The notes under the pieces are model-generated. The model had not been told where the DNA came from. It saw only the letters and a program-made list of their open reading frames with translations, and made no database searches. This document shows, one piece after another, positions 55,175-63,319 of a stretch of DNA of 64,000 bases. Origin of the DNA: Micromonospora siamensis. Its GTDB lineage: Bacteria; Actinomycetota; Actinomycetes; Mycobacteriales; Micromonosporaceae. Both the position numbers and the translations under genes were made by a program. How positions within the stretch are numbered: position 1 is the stretch's first letter; each line of letters begins with the position of its first letter. The stretch covers positions 1,922,001 through 1,986,000 of the forward strand of contig NZ_LT607751.1 of the NCBI RefSeq assembly GCF_900090305.1, written 5' to 3'.

Positions 55175-56320
55175 GTGATGAGGGGCAATCCGGCCCGGCG
55201 ACCACTGGTCGTCGGGTACTACGGGATGCGCAACGTGGGCGACAACGCGTTCTGCGTGATCGTCGACTGGGCGATGGCACGGTACTGGGGCACCGAGGAG
55301 CCGATCTTCGCCGCCCCGCCGCTGGTGGACCTCCCGTCGGCCCGGTCGACGATGAGCCAGTCGTTGTTCGAGTCGGCCGACCCGCTGAGCCGGGCGGGCA
55401 AGCTGCTGACCAAGGCGACCATGCTCGGTGGCGCGTCGATGCTGGTGTTCGGCGGCGGCTCCGTCTTCCGGGACATGGGACCGTTCAGCGAGAAGAAGGT
55501 CTTCGCCACCTGGTCGCGGGTGTCCGGCCGGCCCATCGCGGCGGTCGGGGTGTCCGTCGGGCCGTTCGTCTCCGACTCGGCCCGGCAGCGGCTCGGCGAG
55601 GTGTTCCAGCACATCGACTACGTCGGGGTGCGCGACACCGCCTCCGTACACCGGCTGCGGGAGCTGGGCTACCCGGGCATGCTGGTGCCGGCCGGCGACC
55701 TCGCCGGGCTCCTGCCGGAGGTGCTCGGTGACGTGCCGCCCGCCCCGGTGCCCCGCCCGCACGGCCGGGTCCGGCTGGGCGTCACCCTGCTCGGCTCGGA
55801 CACCGACCTGCCCAACCCCGAGCAGTTGCGGCGGGAGCATGCGCTGATCGCCGGCATCCGTTCGTTCGTGGAGACCGAGCCGGTCGACGTGACCATCTTC
55901 GCGTTCAACACCCATCCGCAGCGCGGCGACGTCGGCCCGAGCGAGCGGCTGCGGGCGGCCCTGCAGGGGCTCTGCGACATCCGTACGGTCAGCGCGGACG
56001 ACGGCGTCCGGGCGGTGTGGTCGGAACTGCGGGCCTGTGACGCCGGGCTGCACATGCGGATGCACGGCGGCATCTTCTCGTACGTGGCCGGGATGCCGTT
56101 CGCGCTGGTGCCGTACCACCGCAAGTGCGCGGACTTCCTCGACGAGATCGGACAGCCGGCGAGCCGGCTGCTACCGGTGCAGCCCGACGACCCGGCCGAG
56201 GTGCACAAGGTCCTGCTGCGGCTGTTCACCGACGGCGCGCGGCCGCGGCTGCACCTGGCCGAGTTCGCCGACCGGGCCCGGTTGAACTTCGTCCGGGCGC
56301 CCTGGGCCCGCCCGGCCTGA
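55175..56320 (+). CDS. Polysaccharide pyruvyl transferase
   Basis: A 381-aa protein of the PS_pyruv_trans (CsaB-like) family. It begins with GTG 55175 or ATG 55178 after AAGGAG. Seen: VVGYYGMRNVGDNAFCVIVD at the N-terminus, MLVFGGGSVFRDMGPFSEKK near residue 92, and the C-terminal HMRMHGGIFSYVAGMPFALVPYHRKCADFLDEIG near residue 290, with the His and Tyr of the active site. It adds pyruvate from PEP as a ketal to a sugar, giving the polymer a negative charge. Last gene of the operon, closed by a terminator. Confidence 0.9.
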   Translation: MMRGNPARRPLVVGYYGMRNVGDNAFCVIVDWAMARYWGTEEPIFAAPPLVDLPSARSTMSQSLFESADPLSRAGKLLTKATMLGGASMLVFGGGSVFRDMGPFSEKKVFATWSRVSGRPIAAVGVSVGPFVSDSARQRLGEVFQHIDYVGVRDTASVHRLRELGYPGMLVPAGDLAGLLPEVLGDVPPAPVPRPHGRVRLGVTLLGSDTDLPNPEQLRREHALIAGIRSFVETEPVDVTIFAFNTHPQRGDVGPSERLRAALQGLCDIRTVSADDGVRAVWSELRACDAGLHMRMHGGIFSYVAGMPFALVPYHRKCADFLDEIGQPASRLLPVQPDDPAEVHKVLLRLFTDGARPRLHLAEFADRARLNFVRAPWARPA

Positions 56321-56332
56321 CGTCGCCCCACT

Positions 56333-56363
56333 GGGCGACCGCCGGTAGCGCCGGCGGTCGCCC
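56333..56363. terminator. Bidirectional hairpin terminator
   Basis: A perfect 13-bp stem (GGGCGACCGCCGG and its complement) with a 5-base loop TAGCG separates the convergent pyruvyl transferase and hutH genes. Confidence 0.85.
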
Positions 56364-56370
56364 GAGGGGT

Positions 56371-57906
56371 TCAGCTCAGCGGGCCGACCGCACGTTCGAT
56401 CGCGGCCCGCAGCTCCGACCCGGCCACCACCGCCCGGGCCGCCTCCAGCACCGGCGCGAGGAAGACGTCCGGCCCCGGCTCGCCGGCCGCCGCCCCGAGC
56501 GCCGCCACCGCCGCCCGACCGGCCGGCGACGGCTCCAGCGGCGCCCGCAGCTGCAGCCCGCGCACGCCGGCCAGCAGCTCCACCGCGAGCAGGCTGGTCA
56601 GGTTGTCCAGCACGGTGCGCAGCTTCTTGGTCGCCGCCCAGCCCATCGACACGTGGTCCTCCTGCATGCCGCTGGTGGGCAGCGAGTCCACCGAGGCGGG
56701 CGCGGCGAGCCGGCGGTTCTCCGCGACGATCCCGGCCGCCGTGTACTGGGCGATCATCAGGCCGGAGTTCACCCCTGCGTCGGGGGAGAGGAACGCCGGC
56801 AGCTCCCGGTTGCGGGCCACGTCGAGCAGCCGGTCCACCCGACGCTCGGCGATCGCGCCCACCTCGGCGGCGGCGATGGCCAGGTAGTCGGCGGCGAAGC
56901 CGAGCGGCGCGCCGTGGAAGTTGCCGGTCGACTCGACCCGCCCGTCCGGCAGCACCACCGGGTTGTCCACCACCGACAGCAGCTCCCGACCGGCGACCAG
57001 TTCGACGAAGTCGAGGGTGTCCCGGGCCGCCCCGGCGACCTGCGGCGCGCAGCGCATCGAGTACGCGTCCTGCACCGCGTGCGCCAGGTCGTCGCGGTGC
57101 GAGTCCATCACCGCCGAGTTCTGCAGCAGCCGGTGGATGTTCGCGGCCGACGCGGCCTGGCCGGGGTGCGGCCGGATGGCGTGCAGCTCCGGCAGGAACG
57201 GCCGCTCCGAGCCGAGCATCGCCTCGATGGCCAGGGCGGCGGTCACGTCGGCCATCGCGAACAGGTGGCGGGCGTCGTGGATCGCCAGCAGCAGCATGCC
57301 GAGCATGCCGTCGGTGCCGTTGATCAGCGCCAGCCCCTCCTTGGCGGCCAGCGACACCGGGGCGAGCCCGGCCCGGCGCAGCGCGTCGGCGGCGTCGAGC
57401 CGCTCACCGGCCGGGCCGAGCACCCAACCCTCGCCGAGCAGCACCAGCGCGCAGTGCGCCAGCGGGGCCAGGTCGCCGGAGGCGCCCAGCGAGCCGTGCT
57501 CCGGCACCCACGGGGTGACGTCGTGGTTGAGCAGGTCCACCAGGGCCTCGGCGAGCAGCGGGCGGACCCCCGAGCGGCCCAGCGCCAGCGACCGGACCCG
57601 CAGCAGCATCATCGCCCGGACCACCTCCCGCGGCATCGGGGCACCCACCCCGGCGGCGTGCGAGCGGATCAGCGCGTGCTGCAACTCGGCCCGCCGCTCC
57701 GGCGCGACGAAGGTGTTGGCCAGCGCACCGAAGCCGGTGGAGACCCCGTACACGGGTCGGCCGGCGGCCTCGATGCCGTCGACGATGCGGCGGCTGGCGG
57801 TCATCGCCTCGACGGCGGCGGGGTCGAGGACCACCTTGGCGGTGCCGCGGGCCACCGCGAGCACGTCGGCGGGGGAAACCCCCGTGGGCTGGATGGTGAC
57901 GGTCAT
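56371..57906 (-). CDS. hutH: Histidine ammonia-lyase
   Basis: A 511-aa enzyme converting histidine to urocanate. The MIO cofactor triad Ala-Ser-Gly is in GSLGASGDLAPLAH near residue 145; YGVSTGFGALANTFV near residue 55 holds the active-site Tyr. Starts with ATG 57906; the frame upstream is not part of the enzyme. The start codon overlaps the stop of the iscB gene (TGATG) and no ribosome-binding site is visible before it, so translation may depend on coupling. It is the distal gene of the hut operon, separated from hutI by the IscB element. Confidence 0.95.
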   Translation of the reverse strand: MTVTIQPTGVSPADVLAVARGTAKVVLDPAAVEAMTASRRIVDGIEAAGRPVYGVSTGFGALANTFVAPERRAELQHALIRSHAAGVGAPMPREVVRAMMLLRVRSLALGRSGVRPLLAEALVDLLNHDVTPWVPEHGSLGASGDLAPLAHCALVLLGEGWVLGPAGERLDAADALRRAGLAPVSLAAKEGLALINGTDGMLGMLLLAIHDARHLFAMADVTAALAIEAMLGSERPFLPELHAIRPHPGQAASAANIHRLLQNSAVMDSHRDDLAHAVQDAYSMRCAPQVAGAARDTLDFVELVAGRELLSVVDNPVVLPDGRVESTGNFHGAPLGFAADYLAIAAAEVGAIAERRVDRLLDVARNRELPAFLSPDAGVNSGLMIAQYTAAGIVAENRRLAAPASVDSLPTSGMQEDHVSMGWAATKKLRTVLDNLTSLLAVELLAGVRGLQLRAPLEPSPAGRAAVAALGAAAGEPGPDVFLAPVLEAARAVVAGSELRAAIERAVGPLS

Positions 57907-59258
57907 CAGGTATGCGGCGTGGGTACCCGGTCGGTGACGACTGGGTCGAAGCGCCGTTCCTCCTCTCGTGTGTAGGCCCATCCGTCTGCACGTTGCAGCA
58001 GGTGGACGTATCGGTGGTGCACGCTCTGTATGAGGGTCTGGCCGGTGCGGATGGCGAAACGGCCGCTGGTTCGGACAGCGACTCGGCCCTCACGTTTGCC
58101 AATGTTCTTGCCGGTGGGTACGACAGCGCGCACCAAGTCACCAGTTTGGAAGCCGCATACGGTCTTGATTCGGGGTAGTCGTAGTCGCGGAAAGCCATAC
58201 CGATCAGCTCGGGTGCGGGCATAACGGCCTCGCCCAGTGGCGGTGGCTACAAGCACCTGCCCCGGATAGGAACGAACGGTGGTGAGTACGCCGACATGGA
58301 GAGCATCAAGGGTGTGGGATTTCGGGACGTCGGTGCGGTGTCGGTTCCATTTGGTGCGCCCGCCGGTGGCAACCTGCACTGAAAGGCCAGTGGCCACAAG
58401 AGCCCGCCACAACGCCCACCGGGTCGCCGACACCGCTGCGGTATCCCTGAGTGGCAATTTCTGCTGTCGTCGGATCCGGGCGAGCACCGCAGGCTGGTCC
58501 GCGAGGAAGGTATCGATCGGCGTGGCCCCCTTGGCTTGATTGCAGGGAACGCAGGCCAGAGTCAGGTTCGACACCCGGTCGGAGCCGCCACGGGAGCGGG
58601 GCACAACGTGGTCGATGTTCAATGGCACTCCGACGGCACCGCAGTAGACGCATTTGCGCCCGCGCCTTGCCAGGAGGTATTCGCGGACTTCGTAGCCGTG
58701 GAGAGTGCCGTGCTGGTACTCGACGCCGGAGATGTCTGGCTCTTGCATGAGTTGCGTGTCGAAGGCGACCCGCTCCACATGCAGCAGTTTCACGGGTGTC
58801 CACCGGCGCAGCCGCTCGATCCAGGACATGGTGTTGTCGACACGGTGCCGTAAGGAGGGCGCCAACCACCCGTGCGGCCTACGCCGATTGGCGTATCGGG
58901 GTGCCCGATATCGCAACTTGCGCGACCGGCGAGCACGCCGCAGAGCGGCGCGAGCGAACAACCTGTCCCGGATCTGGTTACCGCGGTGGCGAACTTCTAT
59001 CCCGAACAAACCCGTGCGGACCAGGTTGTCGCCAGCAGTCTCCGCCAGGAACACTGCAATGCCGGTAAACCTAGACCCCGGATCGATCCCGACCTCAACG
59101 CCGTCCACCTCTGAAGAGGCGACCTCACGGTCTTTGAGCCGGATCACGAACGGGGTGTGCCGGTGTACCACCGCCCGCCCAGATGTCAGCAGCTTCCGGG
59201 CCCGCGCCGGCGTGGTCGGTTGTAGTGGCCGGTGGTGTCGATCGAGCACGAACACCAC
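57906..59258 (-). CDS. iscB: IscB RNA-guided endonuclease (RuvC-HNH)
   Basis: A protein of about 450 aa from GTG 59258 (GTG 59255 is equivalent). Domains in order: N-terminal PLMP-like domain (VFVLDRHHRPLQP, residues 3-14; PLQP replaces PLMP), RuvC-I (VGIDPGSRFTGIAV, Asp59), Arg-rich bridge helix (about 103-130), RuvC-II (LLHVERVAFD, Glu162), HNH (CVYC at 203-206, NIDHVVPRSRGG with His217, CVPCNQAKG at 236-244) and RuvC-III (HTLDALHVG, His315/Asp318). All catalytic residues are kept, so it may be active. IscB uses an omega-RNA encoded upstream to cut DNA and is the ancestor of Cas9. Codon 136 is the rare TTA. The open frame reaches back to 59477, but that part has no protein character. Confidence 0.95.
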   Translation of the reverse strand: MVFVLDRHHRPLQPTTPARARKLLTSGRAVVHRHTPFVIRLKDREVASSEVDGVEVGIDPGSRFTGIAVFLAETAGDNLVRTGLFGIEVRHRGNQIRDRLFARAALRRARRSRKLRYRAPRYANRRRPHGWLAPSLRHRVDNTMSWIERLRRWTPVKLLHVERVAFDTQLMQEPDISGVEYQHGTLHGYEVREYLLARRGRKCVYCGAVGVPLNIDHVVPRSRGGSDRVSNLTLACVPCNQAKGATPIDTFLADQPAVLARIRRQQKLPLRDTAAVSATRWALWRALVATGLSVQVATGGRTKWNRHRTDVPKSHTLDALHVGVLTTVRSYPGQVLVATATGRGRYARTRADRYGFPRLRLPRIKTVCGFQTGDLVRAVVPTGKNIGKREGRVAVRTSGRFAIRTGQTLIQSVHHRYVHLLQRADGWAYTREEERRFDPVVTDRVPTPHT

Positions 59259-59540
59259 CGGGTGGGTGTGGGCCTCACGGCCCGCTCCAGTTCCTGCGGG
59301 TGCAGGTTCTGGGTGACGCCGGCGTCCGCCGGTCTCCCCTCGCCCATGTCGTACACCGGCTGCCGGGTGGCGTCCGCGTCCCGTTTCGTGGCTTCTCGGT
59401 GCCGTGTCTACTGACGCGGATTCCAGGGTCCGGGGCTGAGGAAGCACCCCGGAGTGGGTCGTCTGACCTGTGTACAACGTAGATCCCTCCCTTCAGAGGT
59501 TCTCGGGCTGGTCAACCACCCTCAGGGCCGAACGTTCACG
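57907..59540 (-). mobile_element. IscB-carrying (IS200/IS605-related) insertion between hutI and hutH
   Basis: The gap between hutI and hutH, normally short in this operon type, is filled with an iscB gene and a structured upstream region. No tnpA (Y1 transposase) is present, so the element is non-autonomous. Exact ends cannot be fixed: the left end should lie near the hutI stop, the right end near or inside the iscB 3' end, because the iscB stop already overlaps hutH. The region reads visibly poorer in GC than its neighbours and contains a TTA codon, a sign of transfer. Confidence 0.6.
59259..59480 (-). ncRNA. Putative omega-RNA scaffold for IscB
   Basis: This stretch directly precedes iscB, where IscB omega-RNAs are encoded. 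It does not code for a plausible protein but holds several hairpins: a perfect GACGCCGGCGTC palindrome at 59315-59326, a near-hairpin ACCGGC/GCCGGGT at about 59354-59367, and a 7-bp stem TCCGGGG/CCCCGGA at 59429-59453. The 5' limit is unknown; the guide would be copied from the flanking sequence beyond the left end of the element, that is, near the hutI 3' end. Confidence 0.5.
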
Positions 59541-59557
59541 TCCCTCAGGTCCGAGAA
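59500..59557. repeat. Candidate left-end structure of the IscB element
   Basis: TTCTCGG (59500-59506) and CCGAGAA (59551-59557) form a 7-bp inverted repeat. Inside it, CCCTCAGG occurs twice in direct orientation (59519-59526 and 59542-59549), and GAACGTTC (59530-59537) is a perfect palindrome. The second CCCTCAGG includes the hutI stop codon. Subterminal hairpins are typical for IS200/IS605 ends. The assignment is tentative. Confidence 0.4.
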
Positions 59558-60777
59558 GCTGACTGCGGCACTCCGTTGTGTAGAACCTGGCTAATCAGCG
59601 GTACGCCCGGCCGGTAGGCCAGGTGCAGGTGGGACGGCGCGTCGAGGATCATCAGGTCGGCCCGGGCGCCGGGACGCAGCACCCCGACGTCGGTGCGGCG
59701 CAACGCCTTCGCGCCACCGGCCGTCGCCGCCCACACGGCCTCCGCGGGGGTCATCCGCATCTCGCGTACGGCGAGCGCGATGCAGAACGGCATCGACGAG
59801 GTGTACGACGAACCGGGGTTGCAGTCGGTGGCCAGCGCCACGGTGACTCCCGCGTCGAGCAGCCGGCGGGCGTCCGGGTACGGCGACCGGGTGGAGAACT
59901 CCGCCCCGGGCAGCAGGGTGGCCACCGTCGCCGAGCCGGCGAGCGCGTCGACGTCGGCGTCGGTCAGGTGGGTGCAGTGGTCGACGCTGGCCGCGCCCAG
60001 CTCCACGCCGAGTCGTACGCCCGGGCCGGGGCCGAGCTGGTTGGCGTGCACCCGTACCCCCAGGCCGACGGCCTGCCCGCAGGCGAGGATCGCCCGGGCG
60101 TGGTCGACGTCGAAGGCGCCCCGCTCGCAGAACACGTCGATCCAGCGGGCGTGCGGCGCGGCGGCGGCCAGCATCGGGCCGCACACCATGCCCACGTAGT
60201 CGTCGGGGCGGTTGGCGTACTCGGCGGGGACCACGTGCGCGCCGAGGAACGTGGTGTCCTCGCTGAACTCGGCGGCGATCCGCAGCGACCTGGCCTCGTC
60301 GGCGACGGTCAGGCCGTACCCACTCTTGATCTCGATCGTGGTGGTGCCCTGCCGCATCGCCTCGGCGCGCAGCCGGCCCACGGTGGACCGTAGCTGCCCG
60401 TCCGTGGCGGCTCGGGTGGCGCCGACGGTGGTCCGGATGCCGCCCCCGGTGTACGGCTCACCGGCCATCCGGGCGGCGAACTCGGCGGCCCGGTCCCCGG
60501 CGAAGACCAGGTGGGCGTGGCTGTCCACGAAGCCGGGCAGCACGGCCGCGCCCCGCGCGTCGAGCCGCCGGTCGGCGGCCGGCGCGTCCCGGGCCGGTCC
60601 GACCCAGGCCACCTCGCCGTCCTCGACCAGCACGGCGGCGTCGCGCCGCAGCCCCAGCGGGTCGCCCGGCCGGGCCGCGTTGGTGACCAGCTCGCCGATG
60701 TTGTCCACCAGCAGGCTGCCCGAGTTGCGCACCGCCGGCCGGCCCGGCCCGTCCGGACGGGTCGGGAAGCCGGTCAT
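59545..60777 (-). CDS. hutI: Imidazolonepropionase
   Basis: A 410-aa metal-dependent amidohydrolase that opens imidazolonepropionate to N-formimino-glutamate. Metal motif HAH in [19 protein letters not shown] near residue 83; EIKSGYGL near residue 150 and [19 protein letters not shown] near residue 315 are family blocks. The C-terminus [17 protein letters not shown] is normal, but the last residues (VPQSASRT) could come from the element inserted after it. It starts with an ATGA overlap to hutF. Confidence 0.95.
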   Translation of the reverse strand: MTGFPTRPDGPGRPAVRNSGSLLVDNIGELVTNAARPGDPLGLRRDAAVLVEDGEVAWVGPARDAPAADRRLDARGAAVLPGFVDSHAHLVFAGDRAAEFAARMAGEPYTGGGIRTTVGATRAATDGQLRSTVGRLRAEAMRQGTTTIEIKSGYGLTVADEARSLRIAAEFSEDTTFLGAHVVPAEYANRPDDYVGMVCGPMLAAAAPHARWIDVFCERGAFDVDHARAILACGQAVGLGVRVHANQLGPGPGVRLGVELGAASVDHCTHLTDADVDALAGSATVATLLPGAEFSTRSPYPDARRLLDAGVTVALATDCNPGSSYTSSMPFCIALAVREMRMTPAEAVWAATAGGAKALRRTDVGVLRPGARADLMILDAPSHLHLAYRPGVPLISQVLHNGVPQSASRT

Positions 60778-62129
60778 GAGGTCACCGCCGCGATCGCGTC
60801 GTGCAGCTCGGTGGGTACGTCGACGGTCAGGTGCCGGCCCTCGGCGACCACGGTCCGCCCGTCCACCACGACGGTGGTGACGTCGGCGGCGGTGGCCGCG
60901 AAGAACGCCCCGACCGGCGGCACCCCGGCGGTACGGGCGCTGTCCAGCCGTACCGTGACCAGGTCGGCCCGGTCGCCGACGGCGAGCCGGCCGGCGTCGC
61001 CCCAGCCCAGCGCGGCGTGCCCGCCCACCGTGGCGGCGTGCAGCAGCTCGGCGGCGGTGAAGTGGCCCCGCCGGCGGGTCCGCAGCCGCTCGTCCAGCTC
61101 CACCGCCCGGGCCTCCTCGAAGAGGTCGACCACGGCGTGGCTGTCGCTGCCCAGGCTGATCGGGCTGCCCGCCTCGGCCAGCCGCCGGGCCGGGCCGATC
61201 CCGTCGGCGAGGTCCCGTTCGGTGGTCGGGCAGAGGCAGACTCCGGTCCGGCTCTCCCCGAGCAGCGCCACGTCCGCGCCGGTGGGGTGGGTGGCGTGCA
61301 CGGCGGTGGTGTGCGGGCCCAGCACCCCGTGCTCGGCGAGCAGCCGGGTCGGGGTGACCCCGTGCACGGCCCGGCAGGCGTCGTTCTCGGCCGGCTGCTC
61401 GGACAGGTGCACGTGCAGCGGCACCCCGGCCCGGTCGGCCAGGTTCGCCACCGTCGCCAGCTGCTCGGCGGGCACCGCGCGCACCGAGTGGACGGCCGCA
61501 CCGACCCGGGCGTGGTCGTCCTCCGGCCGGAACGCACCGACCCGCTCGGCCCAGCGCAGCGCGTCGCCGTCGCCGAACCGCCGCTGCGGACCGGCCAGCG
61601 GCTGGCCGTCCACGGTGGCGGTCAGGTAGGCGGCGTCGAGCAGGGTGAGCCGGATGCCGGCGTGCGCGGCGGCCTCCACCAGCGCCGCCGACATCGCGTT
61701 CGGGTCGTCGTACGGCGTCCCGTCCGGCCCGTGGTGCAGGTAGTGGAACTCGCCCACGCAGGTGATCCCCGCGAGCGCCATCTCGGCGTACGCGGCCCGG
61801 GCCAGGGCCAGGTACGAGTCCGGGTCGAGCCGGCCGGCGACGGCGTACATCGTGTCCCGCCAGCTCCAGAAGTCACCCCGGCGGGCGTGGGTACGCCCGC
61901 GCAGCGCCCGGTGGAAGGCGTGCGAGTGCGCGTTGGCCAGCCCTGGCAGGGTCAGCCCGGGCAGCCGTACGGCGTCGCCCAGCACCTCCACCCCGGCGGC
62001 CGGCGCCCCGCCCCCGACCAGCGGGGTGACCGCGGTGATCCGGCCGTCCTCGGCCTCGATCAGCACGTCCGGGGTGGGTTCGGCGTGCTCGGGCAGCCAG
62101 GCGTACTCGGCGATCCATCTCATCGACAT
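60774..62129 (-). CDS. hutF: Formimidoylglutamate deiminase
   Basis: A 451-aa amidohydrolase that turns N-formimino-glutamate into N-formyl-glutamate and ammonia. Metal motif [17 protein letters not shown] near residue 66; the conserved [18 protein letters not shown] follows; [18 protein letters not shown] near residue 246 and [19 protein letters not shown] near residue 330 fit the family. ATG 62129 has GAGGAG five to six bases upstream; ATG 62123 would give an ATGA overlap. Overlaps the M20 gene. Confidence 0.93.
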   Translation of the reverse strand: MSMRWIAEYAWLPEHAEPTPDVLIEAEDGRITAVTPLVGGGAPAAGVEVLGDAVRLPGLTLPGLANAHSHAFHRALRGRTHARRGDFWSWRDTMYAVAGRLDPDSYLALARAAYAEMALAGITCVGEFHYLHHGPDGTPYDDPNAMSAALVEAAAHAGIRLTLLDAAYLTATVDGQPLAGPQRRFGDGDALRWAERVGAFRPEDDHARVGAAVHSVRAVPAEQLATVANLADRAGVPLHVHLSEQPAENDACRAVHGVTPTRLLAEHGVLGPHTTAVHATHPTGADVALLGESRTGVCLCPTTERDLADGIGPARRLAEAGSPISLGSDSHAVVDLFEEARAVELDERLRTRRRGHFTAAELLHAATVGGHAALGWGDAGRLAVGDRADLVTVRLDSARTAGVPPVGAFFAATAADVTTVVVDGRTVVAEGRHLTVDVPTELHDAIAAVTS

Positions 62130-63319
62130 GCCAGCTCCTCCAGCACCCGGGCCAGGGCGGTGACCCCGGCGGCGCAGTCGGCGTCCGTGGCGGACTCGGC
62201 GGGGGAGTGCGACACCCCGGTCGGGTTGCGGACGAAGAGCATCGCGGTGGGCAGGTGTGCCGCGAGGACCCCGGCGTCGTGTCCCGCCCCGGTGGGCAGC
62301 ACCGGCGCGTCGAGCAGCGCCGCCAGCCGGTCGGCCAGCCCGCCGTCGAAGGCGACCAGCGGGGTGGCCGACTCCTGGGTGCAGGTCAGCCCGGTGCCGT
62401 CCCGCTTCGCCCGCTCGGCGGCCTTGGCGCGTACCGCCTCGACCAGGCCGTCCAGCGTGTCCGCCTGCGCCGCCCGGGCGTCGAGCCAGCCGGTGACCTT
62501 CGCCGGGATGGCGTTGGTGGCGTTGGGCTCGACGGCCACCCGGGCAACCGTGGCGTGCGCGTCGCGCAGCCGGGCCTCCTTGTTCGCCGCGAGCACGGTG
62601 AACGCGTAGGTGAGCATCGGGTCGCGGCGGTCGGCCATCCGGGTCGTACCCGCGTGGTTGCCCTCGCCGTGGAAGTCGAAGCGCCAGCGGCCGTGCGGCC
62701 AGATCGCGCTGGCCACCGCGACCGGCGCGTCTCCGTCGACCAGCGCGCGGCCCTGCTCGACGTGCAGCTCCACGAAGGCCGCGAAGCGGCCGAGCAGGGC
62801 CGGGTCGGCGCCCGCCGGCCGGTCGCCCAGCGCTTCGGCGAAGCTCACCCCGGCGGCGTCGCGCAGCCCGGCCGCGCGGTCGACCGCGATCTCCCCGGTG
62901 AGCAGCCGCGACCCGAGGCAGGGTACGCCGAACCGGGCCCCCTCCTCCTCCACGAACGCGGCCACCACCATCGGCCGGACCGGGGTGACCCCGGCCGCCC
63001 GCAGCTCGTCCACGGCGAGCAGCGCGCTGACGATGCCGAGCGGCCCGTCGTACGCGCCGCCGTGCGGCACCGAGTCGAAGTGGCTGCCGGTGAGCACGGC
63101 CTCCCCGGCGTCCGGGTCGCCCCACCAGGCGAAGAGGTTGCCGTTGCCGTCCCCGGTCACCGGCATGTCCCGGGTCCGCGCCTGCGACCGGAACCATTCC
63201 CGCAGCCGCAGCTCCGGGTCGGTGAGCGCGTAACGCAGGTAGCCGCCGCTGCCGGCGTCCCGCCCGACCGGCGCGATCTCGTCCCACAACTCCCGGAACC
63301 GCTCGGTGAGGTCCGTCAT
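62120..63319 (-). CDS. M20-family amidohydrolase in the hut operon (allantoate/N-carbamoyl hydrolase-like)
   Basis: A 399-aa binuclear zinc hydrolase. Seen: [21 protein letters not shown] near residue 75 (metal His and Asp), [12 protein letters not shown] near residue 120 (catalytic Glu pair), ELHVEQG near residue 180, and the dimerisation domain with HAGTTRM near residue 215. The family includes allantoate amidohydrolase and N-carbamoyl amino-acid hydrolases. Within this operon the expected last step is removal of the formyl group from N-formyl-glutamate; no HutG is present, so this enzyme may do it. That role is an inference. Confidence 0.85.
   Translation of the reverse strand: MTDLTERFRELWDEIAPVGRDAGSGGYLRYALTDPELRLREWFRSQARTRDMPVTGDGNGNLFAWWGDPDAGEAVLTGSHFDSVPHGGAYDGPLGIVSALLAVDELRAAGVTPVRPMVVAAFVEEEGARFGVPCLGSRLLTGEIAVDRAAGLRDAAGVSFAEALGDRPAGADPALLGRFAAFVELHVEQGRALVDGDAPVAVASAIWPHGRWRFDFHGEGNHAGTTRMADRRDPMLTYAFTVLAANKEARLRDAHATVARVAVEPNATNAIPAKVTGWLDARAAQADTLDGLVEAVRAKAAERAKRDGTGLTCTQESATPLVAFDGGLADRLAALLDAPVLPTGAGHDAGVLAAHLPTAMLFVRNPTGVSHSPAESATDADCAAGVTALARVLEELACR

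Noticed and set aside
59259..59477. N-terminal extension of the iscB frame
   Set aside because: The frame is open, but the translated part (TAPRSHETGRGRHPAAG...) has no domain character and covers the expected omega-RNA. The first residues of the PLMP-like domain start at 59258.
57906..59540. Possibility of a CRISPR-Cas type II locus around the HNH-RuvC protein
   Set aside because: At about 450 aa the protein lacks the REC lobe and PAM-interacting domain of Cas9, and there is no repeat array and no cas1 or cas2. It is IscB.
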